DNA of 64,000 bases from positions 1-64,000 of the forward strand of contig NZ_FOEO01000005.1 of the NCBI RefSeq assembly GCF_900110765.1, read 5' to 3'. The notes under the pieces are model-generated. The model saw nothing but the letters and a program-made list of their open reading frames with translations, did no database searches and had not been told where the DNA came from. Source of the stretch: Pseudomonas sp. NFACC02 (GTDB lineage: Bacteria; Pseudomonadota; Gammaproteobacteria; Pseudomonadales; Pseudomonadaceae). Shown one piece after another: positions 26,701-36,537 of this stretch (position 1 is the first letter of the stretch; every line of letters starts with the position of its first letter). A program made the translations under genes and the position numbers.

Positions 26701-27716
26701 AGCACGCCCGACAGTTCGGCAAAGTAATTCGGGAAGTTGAGCAACGCACTGTTGGCGTCCGAGCCCAGATTGATCATCTGGGCGTCGACGTGCCGCTGGA
26801 TGCCGTTGTGCAGGTTCGCCAGCTTGCTGTCGAGCACCGCGCGCAGGCCGTGGGTGCGTATCTCTGACAGCCCGAACGTCATGCCCAGAGGCTGCTGACG
26901 CTCGGTCAGGTCCAGCCCGTCGAATGCCTGATTAAAGCCCGGCAACTGGTCGGTCTTGCTCAGCATCAGGTAAATCGGAGGATTGGCATCCAGGCAGCGG
27001 GCGTATTCTTCAATTCGGGACACCAACTGGGTGGCCATCTGCGCGCGTTCGTGCGCCGTGGCCGCCAGCAGTTCGGGCAGGCTCACGACCAGGACCAGGC
27101 CGTTGACCGCTGCCTTTTTGCGCTGCTTTTTCAGCAACTGCAGAAACGCGGTGAATTCGCTCGCGGACTGGTCGTCGCGCAGGTAACGCCCGGCCGTGTC
27201 GATCAGCACCGCCTCGGGGCTGAAGTACCAGTCGCAGTGTTGGGTGCCGCTGTCGTTATCGTTCTGACTGCTGGCGATGCTGGCCGACAGACCGGAACGT
27301 GTAAGCAGGGAGGTCTTGCCCGCCGCCGACATGCCGATGACCAGATACCACGGCAGGTCGTACAAGGCCGAAGAACCGCCGCCTCCGGCAGAACGGTCGG
27401 CGCGCAACATGGCGATCGCATGCTTGAGGCGCTCGCGGAGCACCTGCTGGTCGCGGAATTCACTGTTGGATGTGAGCGACCGGTCAACCTCGATCTGCAC
27501 CAGGTTTTCCAGGTTGTGCTCGGTGCGGATGCGCTGATACTGGCGCAGCACGATAACCAACAGATAGCACGCGCTCACGATTAACATCGTTTCGAGCATG
27601 TGGTCGCGCGACCATTGCAGGCGAGGGGCGACGAACCAGCAAACCACCAGGCTGGCCAGCCATAGCGATATAACGAGGAACCAAAAGCTCTTTAACGCAC
27701 GAAGGAGTGTTTTCAT
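23793..27716 (-). CDS. tssM: T6SS membrane-complex protein TssM (IcmF)
   Basis: 1307 residues. TssM spans inner membrane to periplasm and, with TssL and TssJ, forms the channel through which the tail passes. Two N-terminal helices (12-30, 42-58), Walker A GMSAAGKT (128-135), LIDTAGRYLRDDQS and YLMLSKTDQLPGFN, then a third helix near 430-455. The periplasmic part includes IcmF-related and DUF1215/TssM-C regions with SWPGTTTAPGARLDVVTLTG near the end. It is longer than many TssM proteins (about 1100-1200); a low-complexity Ala/Ser/Gly insert (about 560-650) explains much of the excess. It lies 30 bp after tssL. Confidence 0.92.
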   Translation of the reverse strand: MKTLLRALKSFWFLVISLWLASLVVCWFVAPRLQWSRDHMLETMLIVSACYLLVIVLRQYQRIRTEHNLENLVQIEVDRSLTSNSEFRDQQVLRERLKHAIAMLRADRSAGGGGSSALYDLPWYLVIGMSAAGKTSLLTRSGLSASIASSQNDNDSGTQHCDWYFSPEAVLIDTAGRYLRDDQSASEFTAFLQLLKKQRKKAAVNGLVLVVSLPELLAATAHERAQMATQLVSRIEEYARCLDANPPIYLMLSKTDQLPGFNQAFDGLDLTERQQPLGMTFGLSEIRTHGLRAVLDSKLANLHNGIQRHVDAQMINLGSDANSALLNFPNYFAELSGVLEQFLEHFTQPASHGTPLLLRGLYFTSALQTDQQLSQVYEDDLAESFALLPAQDSPAVADARGKKIGDRSYFITDTFRRVIFPDRDLTRYQSRTGRDTSLSPAVIALAALVGLAFIGWQALAFQNNRQWIAALQQKIDNLDNAPDRAQRMAAGEGLELLRDELALIEKHRVKGVPLQLGAGLYRGEDIHAVAQSAYLQQLRSQALEPVALKLQMQMRAFNEFANEMDPQTPLAPGNSKAAGQSNKGQKPIGRAVQSLNAGAGKPTLSSIPRSASDVGNRLKGVARGAASKTRDSALADLRNPATASDAAELSATTGGLSLSEEMLGRLDEQQVASIIESYNALKLYLMLTQPDVHPDPEFVSAALPVAWASTATDASPVSDQVIEDNVPMYVQLVKNGQAPALPRNEQLVESTRKSLKSFMISSSLVDREYLRLQLESSRQFPAINLNDLVPLPGRQLLYSAEAVPAIFTRQGWEGFVKPELIKLVSGNLRNESDWVLDGEGGDSIVQKANFMREFMTRYKRDYAQAWYTLLNGVGVRHFTDMANATEQLSLLSDVQNSPVKILLSAVNDNTQWDLPAPREAHQTGNEPPDTFWSKVTGLFDSPDKSPATLLSPLPPVDDGSLAKRFEPVSRVFATQNAEGADSTIMDRYLAALRKLKVRMNNIQRSQDVGKSSKQLISETLEGQPSEVTNVRNYVETTVDTSQGGLSASLQSLFSLPIQFAWETLRDPAGQQIAKAWAQQIAKPWEQVMAHRYPIAAGSRNEASVKDLQRFVDPESGLLPNFKRNEIGNLSGGEGLGMSSSAKAAPLVNPNMVSSIDKASSLGEVIASLSDKENGFEIMLEPSANFTDIIFTLDGQEQHYRNGKTSWSRFSWPGTTTAPGARLDVVTLTGERVTVFDYPGRWGLLRMNDSARVVDLDGIQQRFSWTTANGLVSLTVRNYGGVKLTDLANVKALSALNAPVSVADGRSK

Positions 27717-27746
27717 GTCTTCCTGACTCGGTTACCTGGCCATTGC

Positions 27747-28460
27747 TCAGGCACTGAACAGTTGGCTGATGTGATCTGACAGTGCGGCGACGTCTTTGCC
27801 CAGCAGCCAGTCCAGCGTCAGGTAGACACCCACGCAGACCAGCGCGATCAGCGCCAGATAGAGCCAGACCGGGACTTCGTGTCGCAGCATCTGCGAGACC
27901 TGATCAGGCAGCGCCCAATCGGGCGACAGTGATTTGGGCGTTTTGCGATAACGCGCAATGTCCTGACCGAGGGTGTTGGCCAGATAACGCAACTGATCCT
28001 GTTCGCTCAGACCGAACTTGCCCTGAAAACCCAGTGCCAGGCACAGGTGGTACACCTCCAGCACATCGAGGTTGGTTTTGACGTCCGCACGCAGCGCGTC
28101 AATTTTCTCGAAGAAGCCCTGACCGGCCAGGTGTACGCCGAAATAGCGAAACTGCAGCGGCGACAGCTCGAAATGACGACGCAGCTCGTTGTCCCCCGAC
28201 CCCAACACGCTTTCGTCCAGAAAGGCGCACAACGCGTACTGGGTGTCCTTGACTTGATCGACGCTGTAATTGGCGCTGCGGGCGTCGCGCTCCAGGGCGT
28301 TGAAGAAACCGTCGACGCTGGCTTCGAAGGCGCTGATCGACGTCACCTGACGACCACGACGTACGATCAGCGCCATGCTGATGAAGTCCTGCACCAGATC
28401 TTTCAAGGTAGGTTTTGCGACAGGGGCGTTCGTTGCGCCTTGCATCACGGCTTCGTTCAT
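27747..28460 (-). CDS. tssL: T6SS membrane-complex protein TssL (DotU)
   Basis: 237 residues. The cytoplasmic DotU domain shows DTQYALCAFLDESVLGSG and FFEKIDALRADVKTNLDVLEVYHLCLALGFQGKFG, and a single C-terminal membrane helix (about 196-221, VPVWLYLALIALVCVGVYLTL). It lacks the OmpA-type extension that some TssL proteins have; that domain is present on the separate gene at 20343. Its start overlaps the tssK stop by four bases. Confidence 0.93.
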   Translation of the reverse strand: MNEAVMQGATNAPVAKPTLKDLVQDFISMALIVRRGRQVTSISAFEASVDGFFNALERDARSANYSVDQVKDTQYALCAFLDESVLGSGDNELRRHFELSPLQFRYFGVHLAGQGFFEKIDALRADVKTNLDVLEVYHLCLALGFQGKFGLSEQDQLRYLANTLGQDIARYRKTPKSLSPDWALPDQVSQMLRHEVPVWLYLALIALVCVGVYLTLDWLLGKDVAALSDHISQLFSA

Positions 28461-29800
28461 TTGAGTACCGCCATCAGTTCAAGCTTGAGGTTGGTGAAGG
28501 CACTGGGTGCGTAAAAGGAAATGGCTTGGGCACTCATCATGCGTTCGTAGACCCGACCATGAGGTTCGATGGAGAAATAGTGGTTATCCAGCCGCACGGG
28601 GATGGCGTTTGGCAGGCGCGTGGAGTGGTTGAGGGTGACACCCGGCATCGCGCTGTTGACGACCACTTCGATGTCTTCCGGCGAGCCGACTTTGAACGCG
28701 CGCGGGACCAGCTCCAGCAGGCTGGAACCGGGCATGTCGGCATGCACGGAAATGTAGAAATCCGCCTCGGCCAGACGCGGGTCATGCAACTGCCCTTGCC
28801 AGTACGACGGTTTGGTCTGGGTCAGGTTGATCATGATGCACTGGTTCGGAATCACGTTATCCAGCAGCACCCGGATCATCTCGTCCAGCTTGACCAGAGA
28901 GGCGGCAGGGTCGTGATGGTCGTACTCGGGAATGGCGTTGAGTTCGGTGTCCAGCGAGAACGTCAGCAGCCCGCCTGCCAGCTCCGCCAGAAACAGGTAC
29001 AAACGCTCAGGGTGCAGACGCGGATGCGCGAGCAGGTGGGCCAGGTTCGGGTAGGCGCGGTTCACGGTGTTGAGCAGCCAGAACAGCGTGACATCGCTGG
29101 AGCCGAACTCGGCGATCTGGTCGGCGCGCTCCCGGCGACGACCCGACAACGCCTTGCTTTTGGATTGCAGGGCGCCGAGCAGACGCTTGCCCAGGCCGAT
29201 CAGGGTTTCGTGGTTGCCCAGGTGCAGCGTCGGGTGCACGAAATGCGTGTCCAGATTGAAACCGCCAATGTTGTTGCGGGACAACCGCGCGACCGGGCAG
29301 TAGCTGTAGCCATCCAGCGTGTCGCCGTCGATCAGCATCACCACGTTCAGACGCAGGCTGGTGATCTCGTTTTCCAGGTCGCCCTCGTTGAGGTCGGGCA
29401 GGGTGTCGAATTGCTTGCGAAAACGTCGAGCGCCTTTCTGCTCCTGACCGTCCTCGACGTAATTCAGGCCGAACGGCTCAGGCAGCTTCAAGGCCGCGTA
29501 AACCTTGAAATCGTTGCCTTTGAGCAGTTCTCGAAGATCGCGTGCGGCAGGAAGCGGGTCGTGCTGCGGCGCGTCGAACAGGGTCCCGTCGGGGAATACC
29601 AGTTTCAGTCGTTTGAGCTGCAACGAACCATTGGCCAGCGCTTCCTCATCGATCTGCAGCACTTGAACGCCCCAGTGAAAAGGGGTGTTGCGCAATGTCG
29701 ACTCGGCCAGCTGATGCTGGTGGAACTCATCCTGATACTGGAAATGTTGCGGCAAAAGGAACATGCCTTCAGACCACATCACGCGGCTCTGCTTACTCAT
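28457..29800 (-). CDS. tssK: T6SS baseplate protein TssK
   Basis: 447 residues; TssK trimers link the baseplate to the membrane complex. It opens MSKQSRVMWSEGMFLLPQHFQYQD, a strong family signature, and contains GDLENEITSLRLNVVMLIDG and the C-terminal VRLDNHYFSIEPHG…FYAPSAFTNLKLEL. Start 29800 was chosen because the sequence begins exactly at the conserved MSK and overlaps the tssJ stop by eight bases. Confidence 0.94.
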   Translation of the reverse strand: MSKQSRVMWSEGMFLLPQHFQYQDEFHQHQLAESTLRNTPFHWGVQVLQIDEEALANGSLQLKRLKLVFPDGTLFDAPQHDPLPAARDLRELLKGNDFKVYAALKLPEPFGLNYVEDGQEQKGARRFRKQFDTLPDLNEGDLENEITSLRLNVVMLIDGDTLDGYSYCPVARLSRNNIGGFNLDTHFVHPTLHLGNHETLIGLGKRLLGALQSKSKALSGRRRERADQIAEFGSSDVTLFWLLNTVNRAYPNLAHLLAHPRLHPERLYLFLAELAGGLLTFSLDTELNAIPEYDHHDPAASLVKLDEMIRVLLDNVIPNQCIMINLTQTKPSYWQGQLHDPRLAEADFYISVHADMPGSSLLELVPRAFKVGSPEDIEVVVNSAMPGVTLNHSTRLPNAIPVRLDNHYFSIEPHGRVYERMMSAQAISFYAPSAFTNLKLELMAVLK

Positions 29801-30545
29801 GAGCACCATCCAGTAGTGAATCGAATTTTGCCTGCATGCCCTTCTGCGCAGAATCGGTTGCGGTGGCTTCGGCTTTCTGCACGACGGCGTCCTGCACTTG
29901 CTGGGTAACGGTCGGTTTCACCGGGTCCTGAGGCATGGTGTTGCTCTTGGCCAGTTGGGCTTCGGTGGGCGGCTTGTTGAGGACGTCATCACCGCGCACG
30001 GCCAGGACCTGGTTGTTGTCCACCAGCACGCGTAAACCGTCCGAGGAAAACCAGATGCCGTCCTTGCGCAACGAGTTGGCGTCGAAGGCGACTTTCCAGC
30101 GGCTTTTTTCTTCCGAGCGGAAAAAAGCCGCCACGCCGACGTAACTGGCGGCCTTGTTCAACGGCCACCGGTTGTTCTGACCCATACCGGGCAGCAGGGT
30201 GATTTCCTGGCTGTCGATCAACGTGTTGCCGAGCGCTTTTTGCGGGTCATCCCACAGTGAATCGGGGTCGGTCGACGCAAAGCGTTCCAGCGCCGTGAGC
30301 TGATACACCCGCAAGACGACCGAGAGCGGTTTGCCCGATTCGTCCGGGTTCAGCTGATTGCCGCCGTCGGACGTCAGGATGACGTTCTCTTTGTCACCGA
30401 ACAGCATGTCGCCTGCCCAGGTGTCGTCCACGCGCTTGCTGGCTCGGTCGGTGATGCCGCAGGCCGTCAGCGCCATCAGCATGGCCAGAACGGTCAGGCC
30501 CCTTGTCCAGCCTGCGCTGGTACGTTGCGTGTTGTGCATCTTCAT
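29793..30545 (-). CDS. tssJ: T6SS outer-membrane lipoprotein TssJ
   Basis: 250 residues. The signal sequence ends in the lipobox ALTAC (cysteine near residue 29), anchoring it in the outer membrane where it holds TssM. The family beta-sandwich is visible (SVVLRVYQLTALERFASTDPDSLWDD, VAAFFRSEEKSRWKVAFDA). It is longer than typical TssJ because of a charged, Ala/Gln-rich tail after about residue 190. It lies 24 bp after clpV. Confidence 0.9.
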   Translation of the reverse strand: MKMHNTQRTSAGWTRGLTVLAMLMALTACGITDRASKRVDDTWAGDMLFGDKENVILTSDGGNQLNPDESGKPLSVVLRVYQLTALERFASTDPDSLWDDPQKALGNTLIDSQEITLLPGMGQNNRWPLNKAASYVGVAAFFRSEEKSRWKVAFDANSLRKDGIWFSSDGLRVLVDNNQVLAVRGDDVLNKPPTEAQLAKSNTMPQDPVKPTVTQQVQDAVVQKAEATATDSAQKGMQAKFDSLLDGAHE

Positions 30546-30569
30546 GACTGCTACCTATGAATGCTCGAA

Positions 30570-33167
30570 TCAGGTCAGGCGGTAAGCGAAGTCGCCGTCG
30601 CTGCCCAGTTCAATGTCCAGACGTTGGATCGGTTTGTCCTGAGCCATCCGTTCCAGCACGTGCTGGGCAAGTTCGGGCATGAGCGTCCTGGACAGAATGT
30701 TGTCGATGTTGCGGGCGCCGCTGTCGACCTCCGTGCAGCGCGCCGCGATGGCCTCCACCAGCGCCTCGTCGTAACCCAGCACCGCTTGATGATTGCGTTC
30801 GAAACGCTTGCGGATACGTTCCAGTTTCAGCGCCACGATGCGTTGCAGGATCGCGTCCTTGACCGGGTAGTAAGGGACGATGGACAGACGGCCCAGAAAC
30901 GCCGGCTTGAACACCTGGTTCAGTTCGTCACGCAGGCCTTCGACGATCTCTTCAGGGCTCGGTTGATCGGAGGCGTTCAGGCACCACTGCATGATCCGGT
31001 CGGTGCCAGTGTTGGAGGTGAGGATGATCACCGTGTTGCGGAAGTTGATCTCGCGGCCTTCGCCGTCGTCCAGCACACCCTTGTCGAACACCTGGAAAAA
31101 CAGCTCCAGCACATCCGGGTGCGCCTTCTCCACCTCATCGAGCAGCACGACGCTGTAGGGCTTGCGCCGCACGGCTTCGGTCAGGACACCGCCTTCACCG
31201 TAGCCGACATAACCCGGCGGCGAGCCTTTGAGGCTGGAAACGGTGTGCGCCTCCTGGTATTCGGACATGTTGATGGTGATGACATTGCGCTCACCGCCGT
31301 ACAGCGTGTCGGCCAGCGCCAGCGCGGTTTCGGTCTTGCCGACGCCGCTTGGGCCCAGCAACAGAAACACGCCAATGGGTTTATTCGGGTCTTCCATGCG
31401 CGCGCGGGAGATCTTGATGCGTTTGCCGATCTCCAGCAGCGCATGGTCCTGGCCCAGCACGCGTTCGCCGAGCAGGGCTGGCAGACGCTGCACGGTTTCG
31501 ATTTCATCGCGCAGCATTTTGCCCAGCGGAATCCCGGTCCACCCGGAAATCACTTCACCGATGGTGCCGCCGTCCACCAACGCATGGACCAGAGGCTGTT
31601 CGCCTTGAACGGCCGTCAGCTCGGCGCGCAGGGCAGCAATTGCATGGGCGTCGGGCGTTTCACTGGCACTGGCGCGGGCAAGCTTCTCGACCAGCTCCAG
31701 CTCGTTTTTCCATTGTTGCTCCAGTGTTTCACGGCGTTGCGTTGCCACCTGCAACTCATCGTTGAGCGCCGCGAGACGGCGCGCGTGATCACTGCCCCTG
31801 GACGCTTCCTGTTGCAGGACCGTGATTTCCGACTGCACGTTTTCAATGAGTCGTTTGCAGTCCTCCAGCGCACCGGGTTGGGCGGACTGCGCCAACGCCA
31901 CGCGCGCGCAGGCGGTGTCGAGGACGCTGACCGCCTTATCCGGCAACTGGCGTCCGGTGATGTAGCGATTGGACAGGCGAACGGCCTGCACCAGCGCTTC
32001 GTCCATCACCGTGACCTTGTGATGCTCCTGCATCTTGCCGAGCAGGCCGCGAAGCATGTGAATGGCTTTGTCTTCGTCCGGCTCTTCGACTTTCACCACT
32101 TGAAAGCGGCGGGCGAGGGCGGCGTCCTTCTCGAAGTACTTTTTGTATTCCGCCCAGGTCGTCGCCGCGATGGTGCGCAACTCGCCACGGGCCAGTGCCG
32201 GCTTGAGCAGGTTGGCAGCGTCGTTCTGACCGGCCTGGCCACCCGAGCCAATCAGGGTGTGCGCTTCATCGATGAACAGGATGATCGGGTGCAGGCTGCG
32301 CTTGGTTTCTTCGATGACCGACTTCAGGCGGTTTTCGAATTCGCCCTTCACGCCTGCGCCTGCCTGCAACAAGCCCAGGTCCAGCGTGTGGATCGCCACG
32401 TCCTTGAGCACCGAAGGCACGTCGCCCTGCACGATGCGCAGCGCCAGGCCTTCGACGACGGCTGTTTTGCCAACGCCCGCTTCGCCGGTGAGGATCGGGT
32501 TGTTCTGCCGGCGGCGAGTGAGAATGTCCACCATCTGCCGGACTTCGAATTCACGACCCAGCACCGGATCGATGCGGCCTTCACGGGCGCTCTGCGTCAG
32601 GTTGACGGTGTACTGATCCAGAGCCGGTGTCTTGCCGTTGCCCGCCAGCGGTCGAGCGGCGCTGCTGTCCTGCGTGCCCAAGGGTTGGGCCAGGCGTGAC
32701 TCGGGGCTGCCTTCCACCAGGGCCGCGAGATTGACCCGCAGGTCGTCGGCGTTGATTTTTTCAAGCTCGGCCGCCGAACCGACAACGACGCGGCGCAGCT
32801 CATCGTCGTCCAGCAACGCCTGAATCAGGTAACCGGTGCGAATCTGCCGCTGGCCGAACTCGATCGAGGCCAACAGCCAGGCCTGCTCGATCATGCGGGT
32901 GATGTGTGGCGACAGCGCGGGCGTGCGGGTGTTGCCCTTTTTGAAGGTGCCCAGTGCGGTCACCAACTGCGCCTGCAAGCGCTCAGGCACGACATCATAG
33001 TGACGCAGGATGGCCGGCAGATCGTTGTCGTTGCCTTCCAGCAACTGCAACAGCAAGTGTTCGACTTCGACGTCGTAATGATGCTCGGAAAGGCACAGGG
33101 CGGCAGCGGCTTCTGTGGCTGTGCGACTGGTTTCGTTGAGCTTGGCGAACAGCGACTTCAGGTTCAC
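30570..33167 (-). CDS. clpV: T6SS sheath-recycling ATPase ClpV (TssH)
   Basis: 865 residues. N-terminal Clp repeats (about 1-150), AAA module 1 with GEAGVGKT (228-235) and [13 protein letters not shown], a middle coiled-coil domain (about 400-520), AAA module 2 with GPSGVGKTE (about 602-610) and [19 protein letters not shown], and a C-terminal ClpB-D2-small domain. ClpV disassembles contracted TssBC sheaths. Its start overlaps the tssG stop by four bases. Confidence 0.95.
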   Translation of the reverse strand: MNLKSLFAKLNETSRTATEAAAALCLSEHHYDVEVEHLLLQLLEGNDNDLPAILRHYDVVPERLQAQLVTALGTFKKGNTRTPALSPHITRMIEQAWLLASIEFGQRQIRTGYLIQALLDDDELRRVVVGSAAELEKINADDLRVNLAALVEGSPESRLAQPLGTQDSSAARPLAGNGKTPALDQYTVNLTQSAREGRIDPVLGREFEVRQMVDILTRRRQNNPILTGEAGVGKTAVVEGLALRIVQGDVPSVLKDVAIHTLDLGLLQAGAGVKGEFENRLKSVIEETKRSLHPIILFIDEAHTLIGSGGQAGQNDAANLLKPALARGELRTIAATTWAEYKKYFEKDAALARRFQVVKVEEPDEDKAIHMLRGLLGKMQEHHKVTVMDEALVQAVRLSNRYITGRQLPDKAVSVLDTACARVALAQSAQPGALEDCKRLIENVQSEITVLQQEASRGSDHARRLAALNDELQVATQRRETLEQQWKNELELVEKLARASASETPDAHAIAALRAELTAVQGEQPLVHALVDGGTIGEVISGWTGIPLGKMLRDEIETVQRLPALLGERVLGQDHALLEIGKRIKISRARMEDPNKPIGVFLLLGPSGVGKTETALALADTLYGGERNVITINMSEYQEAHTVSSLKGSPPGYVGYGEGGVLTEAVRRKPYSVVLLDEVEKAHPDVLELFFQVFDKGVLDDGEGREINFRNTVIILTSNTGTDRIMQWCLNASDQPSPEEIVEGLRDELNQVFKPAFLGRLSIVPYYPVKDAILQRIVALKLERIRKRFERNHQAVLGYDEALVEAIAARCTEVDSGARNIDNILSRTLMPELAQHVLERMAQDKPIQRLDIELGSDGDFAYRLT

Positions 33168-34234
33168 AGGGAGACCCCATCAAAAGGAATATGGAAAACG
33201 GCACAGCGGGCAGGCTCGACCTCAACGCCCGGGCGCTTGAGCCAGCCAAGCCAGCCCAGCGCGACATTGCCCTCACGGCCCAGGCGGGCGAGGGGCACGG
33301 CTTCACGCGCAAGGGTCGGCGCAATCTGGAAGTCCAGCTGCGCGCCGACGTAAAAACGCACCAGTTCGACCAGCTTCTGGAAGTCCTCGGTGCCAGGCTG
33401 GAAACGCTGATAATCGACGAGCTGCAACGGGCCGATTTCGATGCGCACGCAGGACTGGTAATCCCAGACGCGGTTGCCCGCCACGGCGCTCTGCCCCAGG
33501 GCGGCATTTTTGCGGCCCAGCTGGGTCCATTGGCTCGCATCGAGCTTTAGCCAGCGCCCGGCAAACTGCTTGACCTTGAATGGCAGCGAGAAATAAAACC
33601 CGAGCATGACTTGCAGGTTCAGCGCGTTGCGCGGCTTCTGCGCGAACAGGCCTGAGAAATAGCTGAACAGTTCCCGGCGCAGCGGCGAGCCGTCGTTGCC
33701 GAACTTCTGTTTCTGCGCGTGAGGGCCGAAGCCCACCAGGTTCAGCAAGTAACGGTCGAAGTTAGAGCTGCCGTTGCGCTCGTACTCGATGTAGAACTTG
33801 TACTTTTGCCACGCCTCATAAAACAGCGTGGTCATGCGATGGGAGAACAGGTCGAGAAACGCGTGCGCGGCGTCGTCGCGATACTGAATGTGGCGCTCCA
33901 TCAACAGCTCGGTGTACGGGCGCGGCAGTACCCCGGACGGCCCGACCAGCCCCATGAACGTGACCTGCACGTGGGACAGCGGCAGTCCCGCCGCCGATAC
34001 GTTGCCCTCGTGCTCGAACTTCAAGTCGCTGACTTCGCTTGCCGGAAAATTGAGCGACAACTGGGAACGAAAGCGCAGCGGGTCCTCATGCGGCCGCGTT
34101 TGCAGGTCCATGCGTCCGTTTCTGCTGTAGTGCAGGCGAAGCAAACGCACCAATTGAAAGAATTCGAATCGGTGCGGCTCAGCCCGTGCCTGGTCGATCA
34201 GACCAGGGGTTGATCGCCGGTTCGCGGGGGCCAT
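33164..34234 (-). CDS. tssG: T6SS baseplate protein TssG
   Basis: 356 residues with HRFEFFQLVRLLRLHYSRNG near the N-terminus, VTFMGLVGPSGVLPRPYTELL, and the closing QLDFQIAPTLAREAVPLARLG. TssG with two TssF copies forms the wedge of the baseplate. Its reading frame overlaps the end of tssF by 37 bases. Confidence 0.93.
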   Translation of the reverse strand: MAPANRRSTPGLIDQARAEPHRFEFFQLVRLLRLHYSRNGRMDLQTRPHEDPLRFRSQLSLNFPASEVSDLKFEHEGNVSAAGLPLSHVQVTFMGLVGPSGVLPRPYTELLMERHIQYRDDAAHAFLDLFSHRMTTLFYEAWQKYKFYIEYERNGSSNFDRYLLNLVGFGPHAQKQKFGNDGSPLRRELFSYFSGLFAQKPRNALNLQVMLGFYFSLPFKVKQFAGRWLKLDASQWTQLGRKNAALGQSAVAGNRVWDYQSCVRIEIGPLQLVDYQRFQPGTEDFQKLVELVRFYVGAQLDFQIAPTLAREAVPLARLGREGNVALGWLGWLKRPGVEVEPARCAVFHIPFDGVSL

Positions 34235-36030
34235 TGGACCACTCTCTTTTCGCGCTGCAAGGTGCGAAGGGTTAATTGGGTAAAACTGTTGATCGAGCAG
34301 TACTGACCGAAGAAATGGTCCAGGACCATGCCGAACAGAAACACGCCGCTGCCGGTGTACTGGCTTTCATCGAAGGTGAGGCTGATGCCGACGCCGCGAA
34401 CGAAGTTAGGACGAGGATGACCGATGCGTGCCACCACCGGCTCGCTGGCGATCGAAACGATGCCGTTGATCTGTTTACGGATCGCCGAGGTGTTGCGGTA
34501 GTTGTACAGCGAGAGCAGTTCCAGCAGGACTTCGCGCCCTTTGGACACCAGCGACATATGGTTGAGCGACAGGTGCGAGATCAGGCGCCAGATCAGGCCG
34601 TTGCCCAGCGGCACGCGGACCGAGGCAGTGGGCTTGCGCAGGCAGCGGATGTCCGTGATCACCGAGCTGGCGGGCATATTGAAATCCCCGCGCTCACCGC
34701 CGAACGGCAGCATCAAGGGCACGTCGCGGTTGCTGCACGTCAGACGAATACTCAACGTGTCGCTGTTGGAATCGATCAGTTCCAGATCACGGTCGACCAC
34801 ACGAATGAACACGTTGGTGCCATCGCTTTGCTGGGTTTGCACCGGGCGACGTCGAGCGATCCAGAAACTGTTGCCCGACCCCTGATCGGCGCGAGGTTCG
34901 AAGAAAGGATGGCAGGTGGCGACCTGGTCGATGCCACCGAGCTTTTTGACCCGGCGCACACGGTCAATGGACACCACCTCGGCTGAATCCTGCAGACGAA
35001 CATCCGGCACCACCGCGTATTCGTGCTGGGCGTGCGTCAATTTGATCGGCTCGGCTTGTTGCCGGAACAGGTTGATGATCGGCGTGCAGTTGAGCTTGAA
35101 GTTGCTGCGCCCGATGTTTTGCGTCAGACGCGCCAGGCGGTCGCTCAGGTCGTAGTCGGAAAAGTAGAAATTGATCTCGATCTTTTCCAGCGCCTTGCCC
35201 GCCAGAATGCGGCCAAAACCGGACAGGTCGAAGAACATGAACTTATCCGGAAAGGTGAAGTATTCATGCAGCAGGCGATACCCCAGGAATGAACGCTCCG
35301 AGTAGTCCACCAGCCCTTCATCCAGCCCGTAACCGACCGCTTTGAGCGCGTCGGCCGGCAGGGTGACCTCCCGGGTACGGCCTTCATCCTCGAACGTGAG
35401 GGTCGCTTTGGCCAGGTTGTTGAACAGCAACTCGTACAGCTGCAGCATCAGGGTGCTTTCGCCATCGAGGAAAAACCGCAGGCGGTCCAGTTCCATCTGC
35501 CCGAACAGCGCATCGGCGGTGGTACCCAGGCCGATGCGAAGACGCGCGACCAGGTCGGCGCTATGACCATTGAACGCCGAACGCTCCATTTCAACGAAGG
35601 AGGCCTGCTGCACCGCAATCGGCCAGAGTTCCACCGGGTAGCACGTCCGAAACTTGCAGACCACGCCGTCCACCGGGTTGGCGTGCATCTCGGTATGGCG
35701 GGCGACGCGATAGGCTTCGGTGACTTTCTCGTGGGTGCCCATGCTGAACTCGACGATGGACATCGACGGGGTCGGACGCAGGTAGTGCGGGTAGAGCACT
35801 TCAAGGAACGACTCGACGATCTCCGGAAACTCATCGTCGAGTTTCTTGTGGACGCGGGCCGCCAGAAACGAAAACGCCTCGATCAAACGCTCGGTATGCG
35901 GGTCTTCACAGTTATCGCCCTCGATGAGCAACCGTGAAGCGATTTTCGGGTACTGGCTCGCGAACTCCTGGCCCAGAAAGCGCAGGTGCGACAGTTCCTT
36001 TTCGTAATAGGGGAGCAGGTCGTCGAGCAT
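34198..36030 (-). CDS. tssF: T6SS baseplate protein TssF
   Basis: 610 residues starting MLDDLLPYYEKELSHLRFLGQEFASQYPKIA, the standard TssF opening, with DPHTERLIEAFSFLAARVHKKLDDEFPE and a late RPNFVRGVGISLTFDE. It is a baseplate wedge subunit. Its ATG shares one base with the tssE stop (TGATG). Confidence 0.94.
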   Translation of the reverse strand: MLDDLLPYYEKELSHLRFLGQEFASQYPKIASRLLIEGDNCEDPHTERLIEAFSFLAARVHKKLDDEFPEIVESFLEVLYPHYLRPTPSMSIVEFSMGTHEKVTEAYRVARHTEMHANPVDGVVCKFRTCYPVELWPIAVQQASFVEMERSAFNGHSADLVARLRIGLGTTADALFGQMELDRLRFFLDGESTLMLQLYELLFNNLAKATLTFEDEGRTREVTLPADALKAVGYGLDEGLVDYSERSFLGYRLLHEYFTFPDKFMFFDLSGFGRILAGKALEKIEINFYFSDYDLSDRLARLTQNIGRSNFKLNCTPIINLFRQQAEPIKLTHAQHEYAVVPDVRLQDSAEVVSIDRVRRVKKLGGIDQVATCHPFFEPRADQGSGNSFWIARRRPVQTQQSDGTNVFIRVVDRDLELIDSNSDTLSIRLTCSNRDVPLMLPFGGERGDFNMPASSVITDIRCLRKPTASVRVPLGNGLIWRLISHLSLNHMSLVSKGREVLLELLSLYNYRNTSAIRKQINGIVSIASEPVVARIGHPRPNFVRGVGISLTFDESQYTGSGVFLFGMVLDHFFGQYCSINSFTQLTLRTLQREKRVVQWPPRTGDQPLV

Positions 36031-36512
36031 CAGTTGAGGTTCTGTACTTTGTATTCCTGGGTGTTGACCTGCAGCACCGCATCAAAGGAAACCTGACGCG
36101 AAATGTCTTGCAGGCGCAGTACGGCGTCCACGCGGAAAGTCAGCATGCGTTGGCCGGTTTGTTGTGCCAGTAGTTGCACCTTGACGCTGCGAAAGCGCCT
36201 GTCGCCGACCGAGATCGCTTTCTCCAGTTGCCGCTGAATCAACAGTCGGTCCTGCGGGTCGAGCACACTTTTGCTGGTGAAGTCAGGCATGCCGTAGTCG
36301 AGGATCGTGCCGCTCAGCTCGGCAAAGCCGTCGAGTTCTTCCGCGACCAGAGACTGGCGAGTGTTCACCAGAATCTCCAGGTCACGGACGATGCTGGCCT
36401 TGTAATCAGCCAGCGAACACAGGCGCTGCGACGACGCTTCGATGGACTGGTGCGGACGATCGTCCAGCAACCGGTCCAGCAGTGACGGCAACAGCTTGTG
36501 TTGGCTACTCAT
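36030..36512 (-). CDS. tssE: T6SS baseplate protein TssE (gp25-like)
   Basis: 160 residues with the phage gp25 fold: SSQHKLLPSLLDRLLDD, VRDLEILVNTRQS, LSGTILDYGMPDF and the tail LRLQDISRQVSFDAVLQV. TssE connects baseplate wedges to the sheath. The family E-x-x-L/R region corresponds to IVRDLEILVNTR. It lies 25 bp after tssC. Confidence 0.9.
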   Translation of the reverse strand: MSSQHKLLPSLLDRLLDDRPHQSIEASSQRLCSLADYKASIVRDLEILVNTRQSLVAEELDGFAELSGTILDYGMPDFTSKSVLDPQDRLLIQRQLEKAISVGDRRFRSVKVQLLAQQTGQRMLTFRVDAVLRLQDISRQVSFDAVLQVNTQEYKVQNLN

Positions 36513-36537
36513 ATTGCCTCCCTGGCAACGACATCGA

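Noticed and set aside
30561..32699. 712-codon open frame antisense to clpV
   Set aside because: Shadow frame of clpV with no start signal and no domain.
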